Below, in pieces: positions 36,115 through 45,827 of a stretch of DNA of 64,000 nucleotides. Under the pieces are notes generated by a model. It ran no database searches. It was not told the origin of the DNA and was given only the letters and a program-made list of their open reading frames with translations. Within the stretch, counting starts at the first letter, position 1; each line of letters starts with the position of its first letter. A program made the translations under genes and the position numbers. The stretch comes from Shewanella sp. Isolate11. Lineage in GTDB: Bacteria > Pseudomonadota > Gammaproteobacteria > Enterobacterales > Shewanellaceae. The stretch spans positions 124,001-188,000 of the forward strand of contig NZ_JAKEVF010000004.1 in the NCBI RefSeq assembly GCF_022398315.1, read 5' to 3'.

Positions 36115-39100
36115 TTATTCAGGATCATAGTCCAGTACAGGTGCCAACCAGCGTTCGGTTTCCTCAATACTCATGCCCTTGCGCTTAGCGTAATCTTCTA
36201 CTTGATCGCGACCAATATTGGTTACGCCAAAGTAGCGTGATTGTGGGTGGGCAAAATACCAACCTGAAACCGCTGCTGTGGGGAACATGGCATAGCTTTC
36301 GGTGATGTTAAGGTCGATAGTTTCATCGGGCTTTAACAGTTCCCATAACAAGCCTTTTTCGGTGTGATCTGGACATGCAGGGTAACCTGGCGCTGGACGG
36401 ATCCCTTTATATTTTTCACGGATCAGCGCTTCATTATCCAGTTGTTCATCGCTAGCATAACCCCAGAACTCTTTACGCACTCTTTCATGCATTCTTTCGG
36501 CAAAGGCCTCGGCTAAACGGTCGGCTAAACACTTGAGCATGATGGCATTATAGTCATCATTATTTGCCTCAAAACGGGCAATGTGTTCGTCAATACCATG
36601 CCCTGCGGTAACAGCAAAGCCGCCCATGTAATCGGCAACGCCCGACTCTTTAGGTGCGACAAAGTCGGCCAGACAGAAGTTGTCGTTACCGACACGTTCA
36701 ATCTGCATTCTTAGATGATGGGTGGTCATTTCGACTTGAGTGCGAGTCTCATCGGTATAAAGCTCTATATCATCATGATTAACAGTATTGGCTGGAAACA
36801 GGCCAATAACCGCCTTTGCGGTTAACCACTTCTCTTCGATGATGGTGGCTAACATGTCTTTAGCATCGGCAAATAACTTGCGTGCCTCTTCACCGACCAC
36901 CTCATCATCGAGAATTTTCGGGAAGTGGCCATGGAGTTCCCAGCTACGGAAGAACGGCGTCCAGTCGATACGCTCCACCAGATCTTCTAGCGGATAATCA
37001 TCAAATACCTGACGCCCTAGTTTATTCGGCGTATAGGCTTGATAGTTGGCCCAATCGTGCTGACAACGGTTCTCACGCGCGGCTTCGATAGAGATTACCT
37101 GCTTACGTTTAGCCTGTGAGTTACGCTTATCACGCATCACTTGGTACTCTTCATACGCTGCATCAATTGTGGCTTGACGCGTCTGGTTGCTGATCAGTTT
37201 CGACACCATAGGTACGGCGCGTGAGGCATCGGCAATATAGATGGCACCTGTGGGTGCGTGGGGGGCAATTTTTACTGCAGTATGAATTTTTGAGCAGGTT
37301 GCTCCGCCGATAATCGACGGAATCGTCAGTCCAGCTTTATGGAACGCCTTGACGTTATGTACCATCTCATCGAGGCTTGGAGTGATCAGACCCGACATGC
37401 CGATAATATCGACATTTTCCGCCTTAGCGACTTCGATAATTTTCTCAACCGGCACCATGACCCCAAGGTCGATAACCTCGTAACCATTACAGGCCAGCAC
37501 CACACCAACAATATTTTTTCCGATATCGTGCACGTCGCCTTTTACGGTCACCATTAAGATTTTACCGTTAGATTGACCTTCGACTTTTTCCAGCTCGATA
37601 TAAGGGTTGAGATAGGCGACTGCTTTTTTCATCACCCGAGCCGATTTTACTACCTGAGGCAGGAACATCTTGCCTGATCCAAACAGGTCGCCAACCACGT
37701 TCATGCCGTCCATTAAAGGACCTTCAATCACATCCAGTGGACGCGTCGCTTGCTGGCGCGCCTCTTCGGTATCTTCATCGATATAATCTGTGATGCCTTT
37801 AACGAGTGCATGTGCCAGACGCTTATTGACGTCCCATGAACGCCACTCTAAGTCGCCTTTCTTAACGCCTTGGCTACCATCACCGCGATATTTCTCGGCG
37901 ATATCCAGTAATTGCTCGGTGTTATTGATTAGTTCGCCGTCGGCATCTTTGGCCGTGCTCGGTAAGTTTTGAACCACCGCTTCGACACGCTCTTTTAGCT
38001 CGGCATCGATATCATCATAAATGGCCAATTGTCCGGCATTAACGATACCCATATCCATGCCGGCTTTAATGGCGTGGTAGAGGAAAACCGCATGAATTGC
38101 TTCACGCACTGGGTTGTTACCACGGAACGAGAAAGACACGTTCGACACCCCGCCTGAGATCATGGCGTGGGGTAAGGTACGCTTAATTTCGCGGGTGGCT
38201 TCGATAAAGTCCACTGCGTAATTGTCGTGCTCGTCGATACCGGTAGCAATGGCGAAGATGTTGGGGTCGAAGATAATGTCTTCGGGTGGGAAGCCCACTT
38301 TATCGACCAGCACCCGATAGGCGCGGGTACAAATTTCAATTTTGCGCGCCTTGGTATCGGCTTGGCCAACTTCATCGAATGCCATGATAATCGCTGCGGC
38401 GCCATAGCGTTTGACTAAGGTCGCCTGCTCGATAAATTTCTCTTCGCCCTCTTTAAGGGAGATCGAGTTAACTATGCCTTTACCTTGAATACATTTAAGT
38501 CCCGCCTCGATCACTTCCCACTTAGAGGAGTCGATCATGATGGGAACCCGGGAAATATCTGGCTCAGAGGCGATAAGATTGAGGAACTTTTGCATCACCT
38601 CAACGCCGTCAAGCATGCCTTCATCCATGTTGATATCGATGATCTGCGCGCCATTTTCTACCTGTTCGCGCGCGACCGATAGCGCTTCTTCATATTCGCC
38701 GGTTTTGATAAGACGCAAGAACTTAGCCGAGCCGGTGACATTGGTTCGCTCACCGACATTCACAAACAGCGAGTCGGCATCTATGGTCAGCGGTTCTAAT
38801 CCTGATAGACGACAGGCAACGGGCAGGTCAGGGATTTTGCGTGCTTGATGTTGAGTTACCGCCTCGCGAATAACGCGGATATGATCTGGTGTCGTACCAC
38901 AACAACCACCGATAATATTAAGTAATCCCTCTTTGGCCCACTCTTCGATGACTTCTGCCATCTGCTGTGGGCTTTCGTCGTAGCCACCAAATTCGTTAGG
39001 TAAACCCGCGTTAGGGTGAGCCGATACATAACAGTCGGCAATCTTAGACAGCTCTTGCACATAAGGGCTAAGCTCTTGAGGACCCAAGGCACAGTTAAGT

Positions 39101-39855
39101 CCGATAGACAGCGGCTTGACGTGGCGCAATGAGTTATAAAAAGCTTCGGTGGTTTGTCCGGTTAAAGTACGACCCGAGGCATCGGTAATGGTGCCTGAGA
39201 TCATAATGGGTAAACGCTGACCGAGTTGGTCGAATACTGTTTCGATGGCAAATAGGGCTGCTTTAGCATTCAGGGTATCGAAGATGGTTTCCACCATAAT
39301 GATATCGGCGCCGCCTTCAATCAGGGCATCGATAGATTCACTATAGGCGTCGACTAATTGGTCGAAACTGACATTACGGAAACCGGGATCGTTAACATCT
39401 GGGCTGATAGAACAGGTTCGGTTGGTCGGGCCAAGCACCCCGGCAACATAGCAAGTACGGCCGGTTTCTGCGGTTACTTCATCGGCGGCAGCGCGAGCCA
39501 GACGGGCACCTTCTAGGTTGATCTCACGGGACAGATCTTCCATTTCGTAATCGGCCATGGCGATACGGGTCGCGTTGAAGGTGTTGGTCTCGATAATATC
39601 GGCACCGGCAAGCAGGTATTGCTTATGAATATCTTTGATGATCTCTGGCTGGGTTAGCACCAACAGGTCGTTATTGCCTTTGACATTGCAGGGCCAGTCT
39701 TTAAAGCGTTCGCCGCGATAGGCTTCCTCTTCCAATTTATGATCTTGGATCATGGTGCCCATTGCGCCATCGAGGATCAAAATTTGCGATTTAAGTTGTT
39801 CGCTGATCTGCGCTGTTATCTGTCTGACATGGTTAACAGGTGTCGGGCTCGCCAT
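36115..39855 (-). CDS. metH: Cobalamin-dependent methionine synthase
   Basis: Moves the methyl group of 5-methyltetrahydrofolate to homocysteine through methylcobalamin. 1246 aa, slightly longer than E. coli (1227). Four modules: homocysteine domain (1 to about 340) with zinc cysteines in GLNCALGP and [12 protein letters not shown]; pterin domain (about 370-640, [13 protein letters not shown]); cobalamin domain (about 660-910) with the axial His in [14 protein letters not shown]; and the reactivation domain (about 930-1246) with [12 protein letters not shown]. The ATG at 39855 is the only sensible start. A three-box MetJ operator lies 71-94 bp upstream of the start, and the B12 salvage cluster is divergent next door. 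Confidence 0.98.
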   Translation of the reverse strand: MASPTPVNHVRQITAQISEQLKSQILILDGAMGTMIQDHKLEEEAYRGERFKDWPCNVKGNNDLLVLTQPEIIKDIHKQYLLAGADIIETNTFNATRIAMADYEMEDLSREINLEGARLARAAADEVTAETGRTCYVAGVLGPTNRTCSISPDVNDPGFRNVSFDQLVDAYSESIDALIEGGADIIMVETIFDTLNAKAALFAIETVFDQLGQRLPIMISGTITDASGRTLTGQTTEAFYNSLRHVKPLSIGLNCALGPQELSPYVQELSKIADCYVSAHPNAGLPNEFGGYDESPQQMAEVIEEWAKEGLLNIIGGCCGTTPDHIRVIREAVTQHQARKIPDLPVACRLSGLEPLTIDADSLFVNVGERTNVTGSAKFLRLIKTGEYEEALSVAREQVENGAQIIDINMDEGMLDGVEVMQKFLNLIASEPDISRVPIMIDSSKWEVIEAGLKCIQGKGIVNSISLKEGEEKFIEQATLVKRYGAAAIIMAFDEVGQADTKARKIEICTRAYRVLVDKVGFPPEDIIFDPNIFAIATGIDEHDNYAVDFIEATREIKRTLPHAMISGGVSNVSFSFRGNNPVREAIHAVFLYHAIKAGMDMGIVNAGQLAIYDDIDAELKERVEAVVQNLPSTAKDADGELINNTEQLLDIAEKYRGDGSQGVKKGDLEWRSWDVNKRLAHALVKGITDYIDEDTEEARQQATRPLDVIEGPLMDGMNVVGDLFGSGKMFLPQVVKSARVMKKAVAYLNPYIELEKVEGQSNGKILMVTVKGDVHDIGKNIVGVVLACNGYEVIDLGVMVPVEKIIEVAKAENVDIIGMSGLITPSLDEMVHNVKAFHKAGLTIPSIIGGATCSKIHTAVKIAPHAPTGAIYIADASRAVPMVSKLISNQTRQATIDAAYEEYQVMRDKRNSQAKRKQVISIEAARENRCQHDWANYQAYTPNKLGRQVFDDYPLEDLVERIDWTPFFRSWELHGHFPKILDDEVVGEEARKLFADAKDMLATIIEEKWLTAKAVIGLFPANTVNHDDIELYTDETRTQVEMTTHHLRMQIERVGNDNFCLADFVAPKESGVADYMGGFAVTAGHGIDEHIARFEANNDDYNAIMLKCLADRLAEAFAERMHERVRKEFWGYASDEQLDNEALIREKYKGIRPAPGYPACPDHTEKGLLWELLKPDETIDLNITESYAMFPTAAVSGWYFAHPQSRYFGVTNIGRDQVEDYAKRKGMSIEETERWLAPVLDYDPE

Positions 39856-39925
39856 AAAATTCTACCTATGCTTACTGATGCTGGCTCATCATCTAATGGA
39901 TGAGACAGAAATACTTAAACTATTT

Positions 39926-39949
39926 AGATGTATAAACGTATAGACGTCT
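39926..39949 (-). promoter_or_regulatory. MetJ operator: three tandem met boxes
   Basis: AGATGTAT (39926-39933), AAACGTAT (39934-39941), AGACGTCT (39942-39949): contiguous 8-bp boxes close to the MetJ consensus AGACGTCT, the last one exact. They sit 71-94 bp upstream of metH, where MetJ with SAM would repress it. Confidence 0.85.
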
Positions 39950-40219
39950 ATAATAAGCGACTAACGTGGTTCAGAGCAAGTCACAATCAGTATAACCTTT
40001 GCCGACGATGAGTTGAGTATCAATTGACGATTAATCCAAGAGAAAATCGACGCATTTCAGGGTAATTTTGGGGGGCGAATTTATTTGCTGAACGCTCTGT
40101 ATTGTTAACGCTAAAGATAATGTTAAATTGGTTACATTCGAGCGATTGCATTTGTCGAGCCGCTCAGATTATTCTGCTTAAGTCCTTTTTTAAGTCTTAT
40201 ATGCAACAATTTGGTGATT

Positions 40220-40873
40220 ATGACTCAAACCACATTTTATTTGATGCGCCACGGTGAATGCGAACAAGGAGATCTGCTGCGTGGCCATGTTGATGTTCCT
40301 CTGAGTGAACTGGGTTTTGCTCGTATGCAGTTAGCTTATGCCAAGATGCCTGAATCCGTTGAGGTGGTTGTTAGCTCGCCTTTACTTCGTTGCCAAGTAT
40401 TTGCTGAGCATTTGGACCGTAAAAGGCTTAATCAACAGGAGGCGTTGACTATCAGTTGTGACGATCGCTTAAAGGAGATTTACTTTGGCGATTGGGATGG
40501 TTTGGGGATCGATGAACTCTATAGCCAGCATGAGGCATCACTCACTTCCTATTGGGACAATCCTTGGCAAAATCCACTGCCGGGCGCCGAAACCATGCAG
40601 GCATTTGAGTCTCGGGTAGATCAACTGCTTGAGCAACTGGTCGAGCAACATGCGGGTAAGAAAATCTTGTTAATTACTCACGGTGGCGTGATCCGCCATC
40701 TGATGGCCAAGGCATTAGGGGTTCAAGGTCAGGTGGGGTTTTATACACAGCTGAGTTTAAATTACGCCAGTGTAGTGAAAATCAGTCACTATTTTGATAA
40801 ACAAGCTAGCCGACAAGGCTCACAATCTATTCAGTCCCATTGGCGTTTGTATTGGGGAGAGTCGGCAAGTTAA
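40220..40873 (+). CDS. cobC: Histidine phosphatase, probable alpha-ribazole phosphatase
   Basis: 217 aa from the ATG at 40220; two codons of upstream frame exist without benefit. Phosphoglycerate mutase-like phosphatase with the phospho-His motif LMRHGECEQGD (His11), a downstream VVSSPLLRC arginine, the Glu in KEIYFGDWDG and the second catalytic His in LLITHGGVIRH. RHGE.....RG...LS..G matches CobC, which dephosphorylates alpha-ribazole phosphate or adenosylcobalamin phosphate in the nucleotide-loop pathway. Adjacent B12 genes support this over a generic phosphatase. It lies upstream of the riboswitch, so it is not under it. Confidence 0.85.
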   Translation: MTQTTFYLMRHGECEQGDLLRGHVDVPLSELGFARMQLAYAKMPESVEVVVSSPLLRCQVFAEHLDRKRLNQQEALTISCDDRLKEIYFGDWDGLGIDELYSQHEASLTSYWDNPWQNPLPGAETMQAFESRVDQLLEQLVEQHAGKKILLITHGGVIRHLMAKALGVQGQVGFYTQLSLNYASVVKISHYFDKQASRQGSQSIQSHWRLYWGESAS

Positions 40874-41059
40874 ACCTGCTGGTAGGGGATTACTGATTGG
40901 TAAGCTGGGGCTTGCCTCTTGGTGGAAATACCGCATAATAGCCAGCAATTTCAGGTCTATCCATCTTGTGTACGATGTGGTGTTCAAGTTGCAATTAGAC
41001 CGAGAATTAAGGTGATGAGCAGCGCTAATGATTAGCGCCAGAACTCTTATGCCAAACTC

Positions 41060-41230
41060 AACAATGATGTTTGGTAATAAAGGGAATTGGGGAGGCGAAA
41101 GCCGGAGCCCAAGCTGTGCCCGCAACTGTAAGTGTGTTGAGATTGTCGTTTGATTTCAGCCCATAAGCCAGGATACCTGCCTTAATTCTGTATAGCCTAA
41201 TGACTCAAGCGGGTGACTTGAGGGAGCTAA
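41060..41230 (+). promoter_or_regulatory. Cobalamin riboswitch with RBS-sequestering hairpin
   Basis: Conserved aptamer parts appear in order: AAAGGGAA (41079-41086), GTGCCCGCAACTGTAA (41116-41131) and the B12 box AGCCAGGATACCTGCC (41166-41181). The expression platform is CTCAAG (41204-41209) pairing with CTTGAG (41217-41222), whose 3' arm runs into the ribosome site AGGGAG (41221-41226). This suggests translational control: bound cobalamin would favour the hairpin and hide the site. No T-run terminator is present. It governs the mini-ORF at 41233 and, through coupling, btuD and the cob operon. Confidence 0.93.
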
Positions 41231-41232
41231 TC

Positions 41233-41331
41233 ATGAATATGCAGATTGAGGCTCTAGCCTCTGTTGATCTTGCGCCATTAATCGCTAATGGTCTGGGTTT
41301 GCCGCACCTTATTAGTAAGGTGATGTTTTGA
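41233..41331 (+). CDS. 32-aa mini-ORF behind the riboswitch, coupled to btuD
   Basis: ATG at 41233 with AGGGAG seven bases upstream, the very site the riboswitch hairpin would hide. It encodes 32 residues (MNMQIEALASVDLAPLIANG then LGLPHLISKVMF) and stops at TGA 41329-41331, overlapping the TTG start of btuD by four bases (TTGA). Mildly hydrophobic, without a clear membrane helix. I recognise no family. Function could be purely regulatory: translating it would deliver ribosomes to the weak TTG start of btuD. A real small protein cannot be excluded. Confidence 0.5.
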   Translation: MNMQIEALASVDLAPLIANGLGLPHLISKVMF

Positions 41332-42140
41332 GCCGAGATAATTACGCTATTTATACCGATCAGCTAGCTTGGCATAGCGGTGATCGCGCGATCCTATCCA
41401 ATATCAACTTATCACTAACTCAAGGTAAAATGCTTGGTATTATTGGCCCAAATGGGGCGGGTAAGTCGAGCCTGTTACGTTGCCTATATCGTTATCTCAC
41501 GCCCACTTCAGGAAGTATCGAAGTTTTCGGCCAAGCCATCGAAACCTTCTCTCCTAAGGCGTTTGCTCAGCAAGTGGCCGTGGTACTGCAAGATACACCG
41601 CATTATTTTGATATGACTGCGGCTCAGTTGGTAGCGCTCGGACTGACACCTCATAAACGGGCATTTTCGATGACTAGTGAGCAAGACAAGGTGCGTATTG
41701 ACGATGCGCTTGCCACCGTTGGTTTAAGTGAATATGCCAACCAACCTTATGAACAGTTATCCGGTGGTGAAAAACAGCGTGCCTTGATCGCCCGTGCCAT
41801 AGTGCAGCAGCCAAAGCTGCTTATACTCGATGAACCAACTAATCACTTAGATATTCGTTATCAGATCCAAATCCTCGAACTATTACGTAGCCTAGATATG
41901 ACAGTGGTGATCTCTATCCACGATCTTAATCTGGCCAGCGCCTTATGTGATGAACTCTTGTTGCTCAACAAGGGGGGAATGGTGGCGAAAGGTACACCTA
42001 AAGCCGTGTTAACCGAGCAGCAAATTGCTGAGGTCTTTGGCGTCTGTTGTCAGATCTCACAGCATCCACAACATGGCCAGCCACAAATCAGTTATTTCTA
42101 CGGCTATCGCGCCGATAATGGGGAGCAAAGCCATGATTAA
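41328..42140 (+). CDS. btuD: Vitamin B12 ABC transporter ATP-binding protein
   Basis: 270 aa ATPase of the BtuCDF importer. Walker A GPNGAGKSS at 40-48, Q-loop AVVLQDTPHYFD, ABC signature LSGGEKQRA near 143, Walker B LLILDEPTNHLD near 165 and the switch His in VISIHDLN. Belongs to the FecE/BtuD (type II importer) group. The start is a TTG overlapping the mini-ORF stop and lacks its own clear ribosome site, so translation likely depends on coupling. Overlaps btuC by 8 bp. The riboswitch upstream and the cob genes downstream make cobalamin/corrinoid the probable substrate. Confidence 0.92.
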   Translation: MSRDNYAIYTDQLAWHSGDRAILSNINLSLTQGKMLGIIGPNGAGKSSLLRCLYRYLTPTSGSIEVFGQAIETFSPKAFAQQVAVVLQDTPHYFDMTAAQLVALGLTPHKRAFSMTSEQDKVRIDDALATVGLSEYANQPYEQLSGGEKQRALIARAIVQQPKLLILDEPTNHLDIRYQIQILELLRSLDMTVVISIHDLNLASALCDELLLLNKGGMVAKGTPKAVLTEQQIAEVFGVCCQISQHPQHGQPQISYFYGYRADNGEQSHD

Positions 42141-43308
42141 GCTTGGCTCTGCTGGTTTAAATGCAAGGAAGGCCTTGGCTAAATCGCACGAGACTACTCA
42201 ATTTAAGAGCAATCAGTTTCAGAGCGCTCGGCTGCTGAGCATGACTTTGGCTGTCATTTTGCTTTGCCTGTTCACACCATTATTAGCCGCCAGTTTTGGC
42301 GCGGCAGATATCAGTTTTAAACAGGTGGTCGATGTGTTGCTATCGCATATCGTTAGTCGGCCTGAGAGCGCGCAATCCGATAATAGCTATGTGGTATCGC
42401 GGATTGTATTAGAGCTACGTATGCCTCGGATAATATTAGCCTTTGTTGCTGGTTTCGGTCTGGCTATTGCGGGTGTGGTGCTGCAAACCGTGACGAGAAA
42501 CCCCCTGGCAGACCCTTACCTATTTGGTATTTCATCTGGGGCCTCTTTTGGTGCTGTGGTGGTGTTGACGCTATTTTCGGGAGTAGGGCTAAGCTCAGGG
42601 CTAAATGATGGAATAAGTTCAGGGCTAGGTTCAGGGTTAGGTGCTGGATTGAGTGGTTCAGCTGTGAGTTTGCCAATCGGTGCGTTTATCGGGGCGAGTC
42701 TGTCAGTGCTATTGGTACTGGCGTTATGCGGCCGCAGTATGAGCACCCAGATCGAGCGTATGTTGCTTTCGGGCGTGGCGGTGTCATTTATGTTTGGCGC
42801 ACTCACTAGCTTGTTGCTGTATTTCTCTGGTCCAGAAGCCGCCGCTTCGGTGCTGTTTTGGAGTCTGGGCAGTTTTGCTAAAGCCAGCTGGGCAGGACTG
42901 ACGATCCCTTTATTGATTATCTTGTTGTCTACTTTAACAATTTTGCTGTTTAAGCGACAAATTATTGCGATGAAGGCGGGTGATGAGACGGCTCATACCT
43001 TAGGGATAAAGGTACAGGCTTTACGTCTGGGGATGTTATTGCTGTGCTCGCTGATCACCGCGGTGATTGTTGCCCATTGTGGCGGCATAGGTTTTGTGGG
43101 TTTGATGATCCCTCACATGGTCAGATTGCTGCTGCCAGGACGCTTTTGTTTGTTGATCACTGGGCTGGTGGGTGGCTTATTTATGATCTGGGTCGATGTC
43201 TTAGCCCGTTGCCTGCTCAGTTATCAAGAGTTACCCATTGGCATCATTACCGCCGTAATAGGCAGTGTGTTTTTCCTGTTCATTTTAGCGGCCAAACGCC
43301 GCCGTTAA
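42133..43308 (+). CDS. btuC: Vitamin B12 ABC transporter permease
   Basis: 391 aa type II (FecCD/BtuC) permease with about ten membrane helices. Start at ATG 42133, overlapping the btuD stop, with GGAG upstream; a longer in-frame extension inside btuD is rejected. Motifs: RMPRIILAFVAGFGLAIAGVVLQTVTRNPLADPYLFGISSGA near residue 95-140 (given here in part by its PLADPYLFG core) and HCGGIGFVGLMIPHMVRLL. It is longer than E. coli BtuC (326) because of an N-terminal extension of about 30 residues and a Gly/Ser/Leu-rich insert (about residues 148-178, SGLGSGLGAGLSG) between helices. Confidence 0.92.
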   Translation: MIKLGSAGLNARKALAKSHETTQFKSNQFQSARLLSMTLAVILLCLFTPLLAASFGAADISFKQVVDVLLSHIVSRPESAQSDNSYVVSRIVLELRMPRIILAFVAGFGLAIAGVVLQTVTRNPLADPYLFGISSGASFGAVVVLTLFSGVGLSSGLNDGISSGLGSGLGAGLSGSAVSLPIGAFIGASLSVLLVLALCGRSMSTQIERMLLSGVAVSFMFGALTSLLLYFSGPEAAASVLFWSLGSFAKASWAGLTIPLLIILLSTLTILLFKRQIIAMKAGDETAHTLGIKVQALRLGMLLLCSLITAVIVAHCGGIGFVGLMIPHMVRLLLPGRFCLLITGLVGGLFMIWVDVLARCLLSYQELPIGIITAVIGSVFFLFILAAKRRR

Positions 43309-43338
43309 TGGCTTTAGTTCATAAGAAGGTGAGTCGAG

Positions 43339-44367
43339 ATGTTTAGTATTACGCCAGTCAGTAATGAATTTGATCAAGCTATTCAGGCCAAAATCGATAG
43401 TAAAACCAAGCCTCTAGGAGCGCTAGGTCAGCTAGAAAGTTTGGCGCTGCAGATAGCTCGCGTTTTGGGCAAAGACAAACCAGAAATAATCCAACCTAAG
43501 TTAATGGTGTTTGCTGGCGATCACGGTATTGCCGCTTCGGGGGTTTCTATTGCGCCTAGCGAAGTGACCACTCAGATGGTGGCAAACTTCTTGAGTGGTG
43601 GCGCGGCGATCAATGTATTTTGCGCTCAGACGGGCTTCAATATGGAAGTGATCGATTGTGGTATCGCCAAACCTGTGGCTGATAACGATAAGTTGATTAT
43701 GCAGCGGTTAGGCGCGGGAACACGGCCATTTCATCTTGAAGCTGCAATGAGTGTCGATAGCGTCGAGCAGGGTTTTGCTTTCGCTAAGGAGCGTGTTGAT
43801 TGTCATTATCGAGCCGGTTGCAACTTGATTGCCTGCGGCGAAATGGGCATAGGTAATACCTCTAGTGCAGCGGCGATCATGGCGGCGATATTAAAGCGGG
43901 ATCTGGATGATTGTGTCGGTTTAGGAACGGGGATCGACAAGGAGACATTTGCGCGAAAGAAACAGTTGATTGCCCAAGCATTAAGCTTGCACCAGACGCA
44001 GTTAGACAAGCCGATCACTGTGCTGGCGGCTTTAGGCGGTTTTGAAATTGTGCAGATGACAGGTGCCATGTTGGCGGCGGCCGAGCGCAAGATGCTGATC
44101 TTAGTCGATGGTTTTATTGCGACCGCGGCGGCGTTAGTCGCGGTAAATATTGCACCGGCGGCGCGGGATTATATGATTTTTGCCCATGAGTCTGGCGAGC
44201 GTGGTCATCAATTGCTGCTAGAGCACCTGCAGGCCAAGCCATTGTTGAAACTGGGAATGCGCTTGGGAGAGGGCACAGGCGCGGCGTTAGCCTTGCCTCA
44301 AGTGCAGGCTGCCTGTGGTTTTTATAACGACATGGCCAGCCTACAAGATTTAGGCATAGATATTTAG
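43339..44367 (+). CDS. cobT: Nicotinate-nucleotide:dimethylbenzimidazole phosphoribosyltransferase
   Basis: Activates 5,6-dimethylbenzimidazole (or another base) to alpha-ribazole phosphate for the lower ligand of cobalamin. 342 aa, usual 340-356. Conserved [53 protein letters not shown] and, at the C-terminus, the catalytic Glu in [14 protein letters not shown]. Starts 30 bp after btuC within the same run of genes. Cytoplasmic. Confidence 0.96.
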   Translation: MFSITPVSNEFDQAIQAKIDSKTKPLGALGQLESLALQIARVLGKDKPEIIQPKLMVFAGDHGIAASGVSIAPSEVTTQMVANFLSGGAAINVFCAQTGFNMEVIDCGIAKPVADNDKLIMQRLGAGTRPFHLEAAMSVDSVEQGFAFAKERVDCHYRAGCNLIACGEMGIGNTSSAAAIMAAILKRDLDDCVGLGTGIDKETFARKKQLIAQALSLHQTQLDKPITVLAALGGFEIVQMTGAMLAAAERKMLILVDGFIATAAALVAVNIAPAARDYMIFAHESGERGHQLLLEHLQAKPLLKLGMRLGEGTGAALALPQVQAACGFYNDMASLQDLGIDI

Positions 44368-44428
44368 AAATGGCAATTTGGGCATCAAATCGGCAGTTGC
44401 GCTAAACCAAATGAGGTGAAGTTCCACC

Positions 44429-45205
44429 ATGATCAAACGTGAGTTAACCCTGTTTTTTATCGCGCTGGGCTTTTTTACCCGAATTCCTATGCCGTCATGG
44501 GTAGAAGTCGATAGCGAAGGACTCAATAAGGCCAGCCGTTATTTTGCTCTGGTTGGCCTACTGGTGGGGCTAATCAGCGCGCTGGTTTATCTGTTAGCAA
44601 GTCAGTTATTACCTGTGAGTGTGGCGATAATTCTCGGGATGATAGCCAGCGTTATGGTTACAGGAGGATTTCACGAAGATGGCTTGGCCGACACTGCCGA
44701 TGGCTTCGGTGGTGGTTGGACGGTTGAGGATAAGCTGAACATCATGAAAGACTCAAGAGTGGGTAGCTATGGTGTACTTGCCTTGGTGTTTGCCTTGCTG
44801 TTGAAGTTTGTCTTACTTAACGAAATCGCGTTATTTGATTCTGGCAAAGTGGTTGCCGCGTTAGTGGTGAGCCACTGTTTGAGCCGTGTTTTAGCGGCAT
44901 CCATTATCTACAGTGAGCCCTATGTACGTGAAGATGCCAACAGCAAGAGCAAGCCCTTAGCACAGGCGCAATCTTTTAACGAATTGATGCTGTTGCTGGC
45001 CACTGGCGCTCTTGCTTTGTGGTTTACGGATATTGCTAATGCTTTGGGACTTTGCATCGCTTTATATCTCCTGCGTTATCTGATTATTGTTGGTTTTCGG
45101 CGCCAAATCGGCGGCTATACCGGTGACACCTTGGGGGCCGCGCAGCAGCTAACTGAGCTAGCTTGTTATCTGTTTATTCTTATCTCACTGTTTGGACAGG
45201 CTTAA
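44429..45205 (+). CDS. cobS: Adenosylcobinamide-GDP ribazoletransferase (cobalamin synthase)
   Basis: 258 aa inner-membrane enzyme that joins adenosylcobinamide-GDP with alpha-ribazole (phosphate) to give adenosylcobalamin (phosphate). Six or so hydrophobic helices and the family motif GGFHEDGLADTADGFGGGW near residue 80-98, whose acidic residues bind Mg2+; the N-terminal FFTRIPMP is also typical. ATG at 44429 preceded by GAGGTGAAG. Followed by cobU one base after its stop. Confidence 0.96.
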   Translation: MIKRELTLFFIALGFFTRIPMPSWVEVDSEGLNKASRYFALVGLLVGLISALVYLLASQLLPVSVAIILGMIASVMVTGGFHEDGLADTADGFGGGWTVEDKLNIMKDSRVGSYGVLALVFALLLKFVLLNEIALFDSGKVVAALVVSHCLSRVLAASIIYSEPYVREDANSKSKPLAQAQSFNELMLLLATGALALWFTDIANALGLCIALYLLRYLIIVGFRRQIGGYTGDTLGAAQQLTELACYLFILISLFGQA

Positions 45206-45206
45206 T

Positions 45207-45788
45207 ATGATCCATCTTATTTTGGGCGGTGCCCGTAGTGGTAAATCGAGTTTTGCGCTCGCTCAAGTTGAGCAGTATGTCGCTAAGGGATCAAGCTGCT
45301 TATTTATCGCCACTGCTCAAGGTTTTGATGATGAGATGCAAAGCCGTATCGCGCGTCATCGGCTTGAACGTGAGGTCAGTGATTTACCATGGCAAACCAT
45401 AGAGTGTCCGCTAGACTTGAATACCTGTTTAACTCAGCATGCCAAAGTAGGGCAAGTGATCTTAGTGGATTGCTTAACTTTGTGGCTGACCAATCAACTG
45501 CTGAGCGAGGAGTTACAGGGCGATAAGCTACAAGGTGGTGAGTTACAAGATAGCGAATCAAACTGGCATGAAGTTAAAGCCGAATTGTTAAACACCTTAT
45601 CAACGCTGCAAGGCGATGTCTTATTGGTGTCTAACGAGGTGGGCTGTGGTGTGGTTCCTGCCGATCCCTTGAGCCGCAGGTTTGTCGATGAGGCAGGCTG
45701 GTTACATCAGGCCATTGCTGAAATAGCCGATAAGGTCACTTTAGTCACCGCTGGGTTGCCACTGAGTTTAAAAGCCGGCGGCAGTTAA
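45207..45788 (+). CDS. cobU: Adenosylcobinamide kinase / guanylyltransferase
   Basis: Bifunctional enzyme that phosphorylates adenosylcobinamide and adds GMP. 193 aa from the ATG at 45207; a TTG inside cobS is not the start. P-loop GGARSGKS at 7-14, the guanylylated His in IARHRLERE (His51, equivalent to His46 in Salmonella), VDCLTLWLTNQLL, and VSNEVGCGVVPADPLSRRFVD. An acidic insert with LQG repeats (ELQGDKLQGGELQDSES, about 99-115) is longer than in Salmonella. One base separates it from cobS. Confidence 0.95.
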   Translation: MIHLILGGARSGKSSFALAQVEQYVAKGSSCLFIATAQGFDDEMQSRIARHRLEREVSDLPWQTIECPLDLNTCLTQHAKVGQVILVDCLTLWLTNQLLSEELQGDKLQGGELQDSESNWHEVKAELLNTLSTLQGDVLLVSNEVGCGVVPADPLSRRFVDEAGWLHQAIAEIADKVTLVTAGLPLSLKAGGS

Positions 45789-45827
45789 ATCATAACCGCT
45801 GAAGGTTAATATTGTTGAGTGAGAAAG

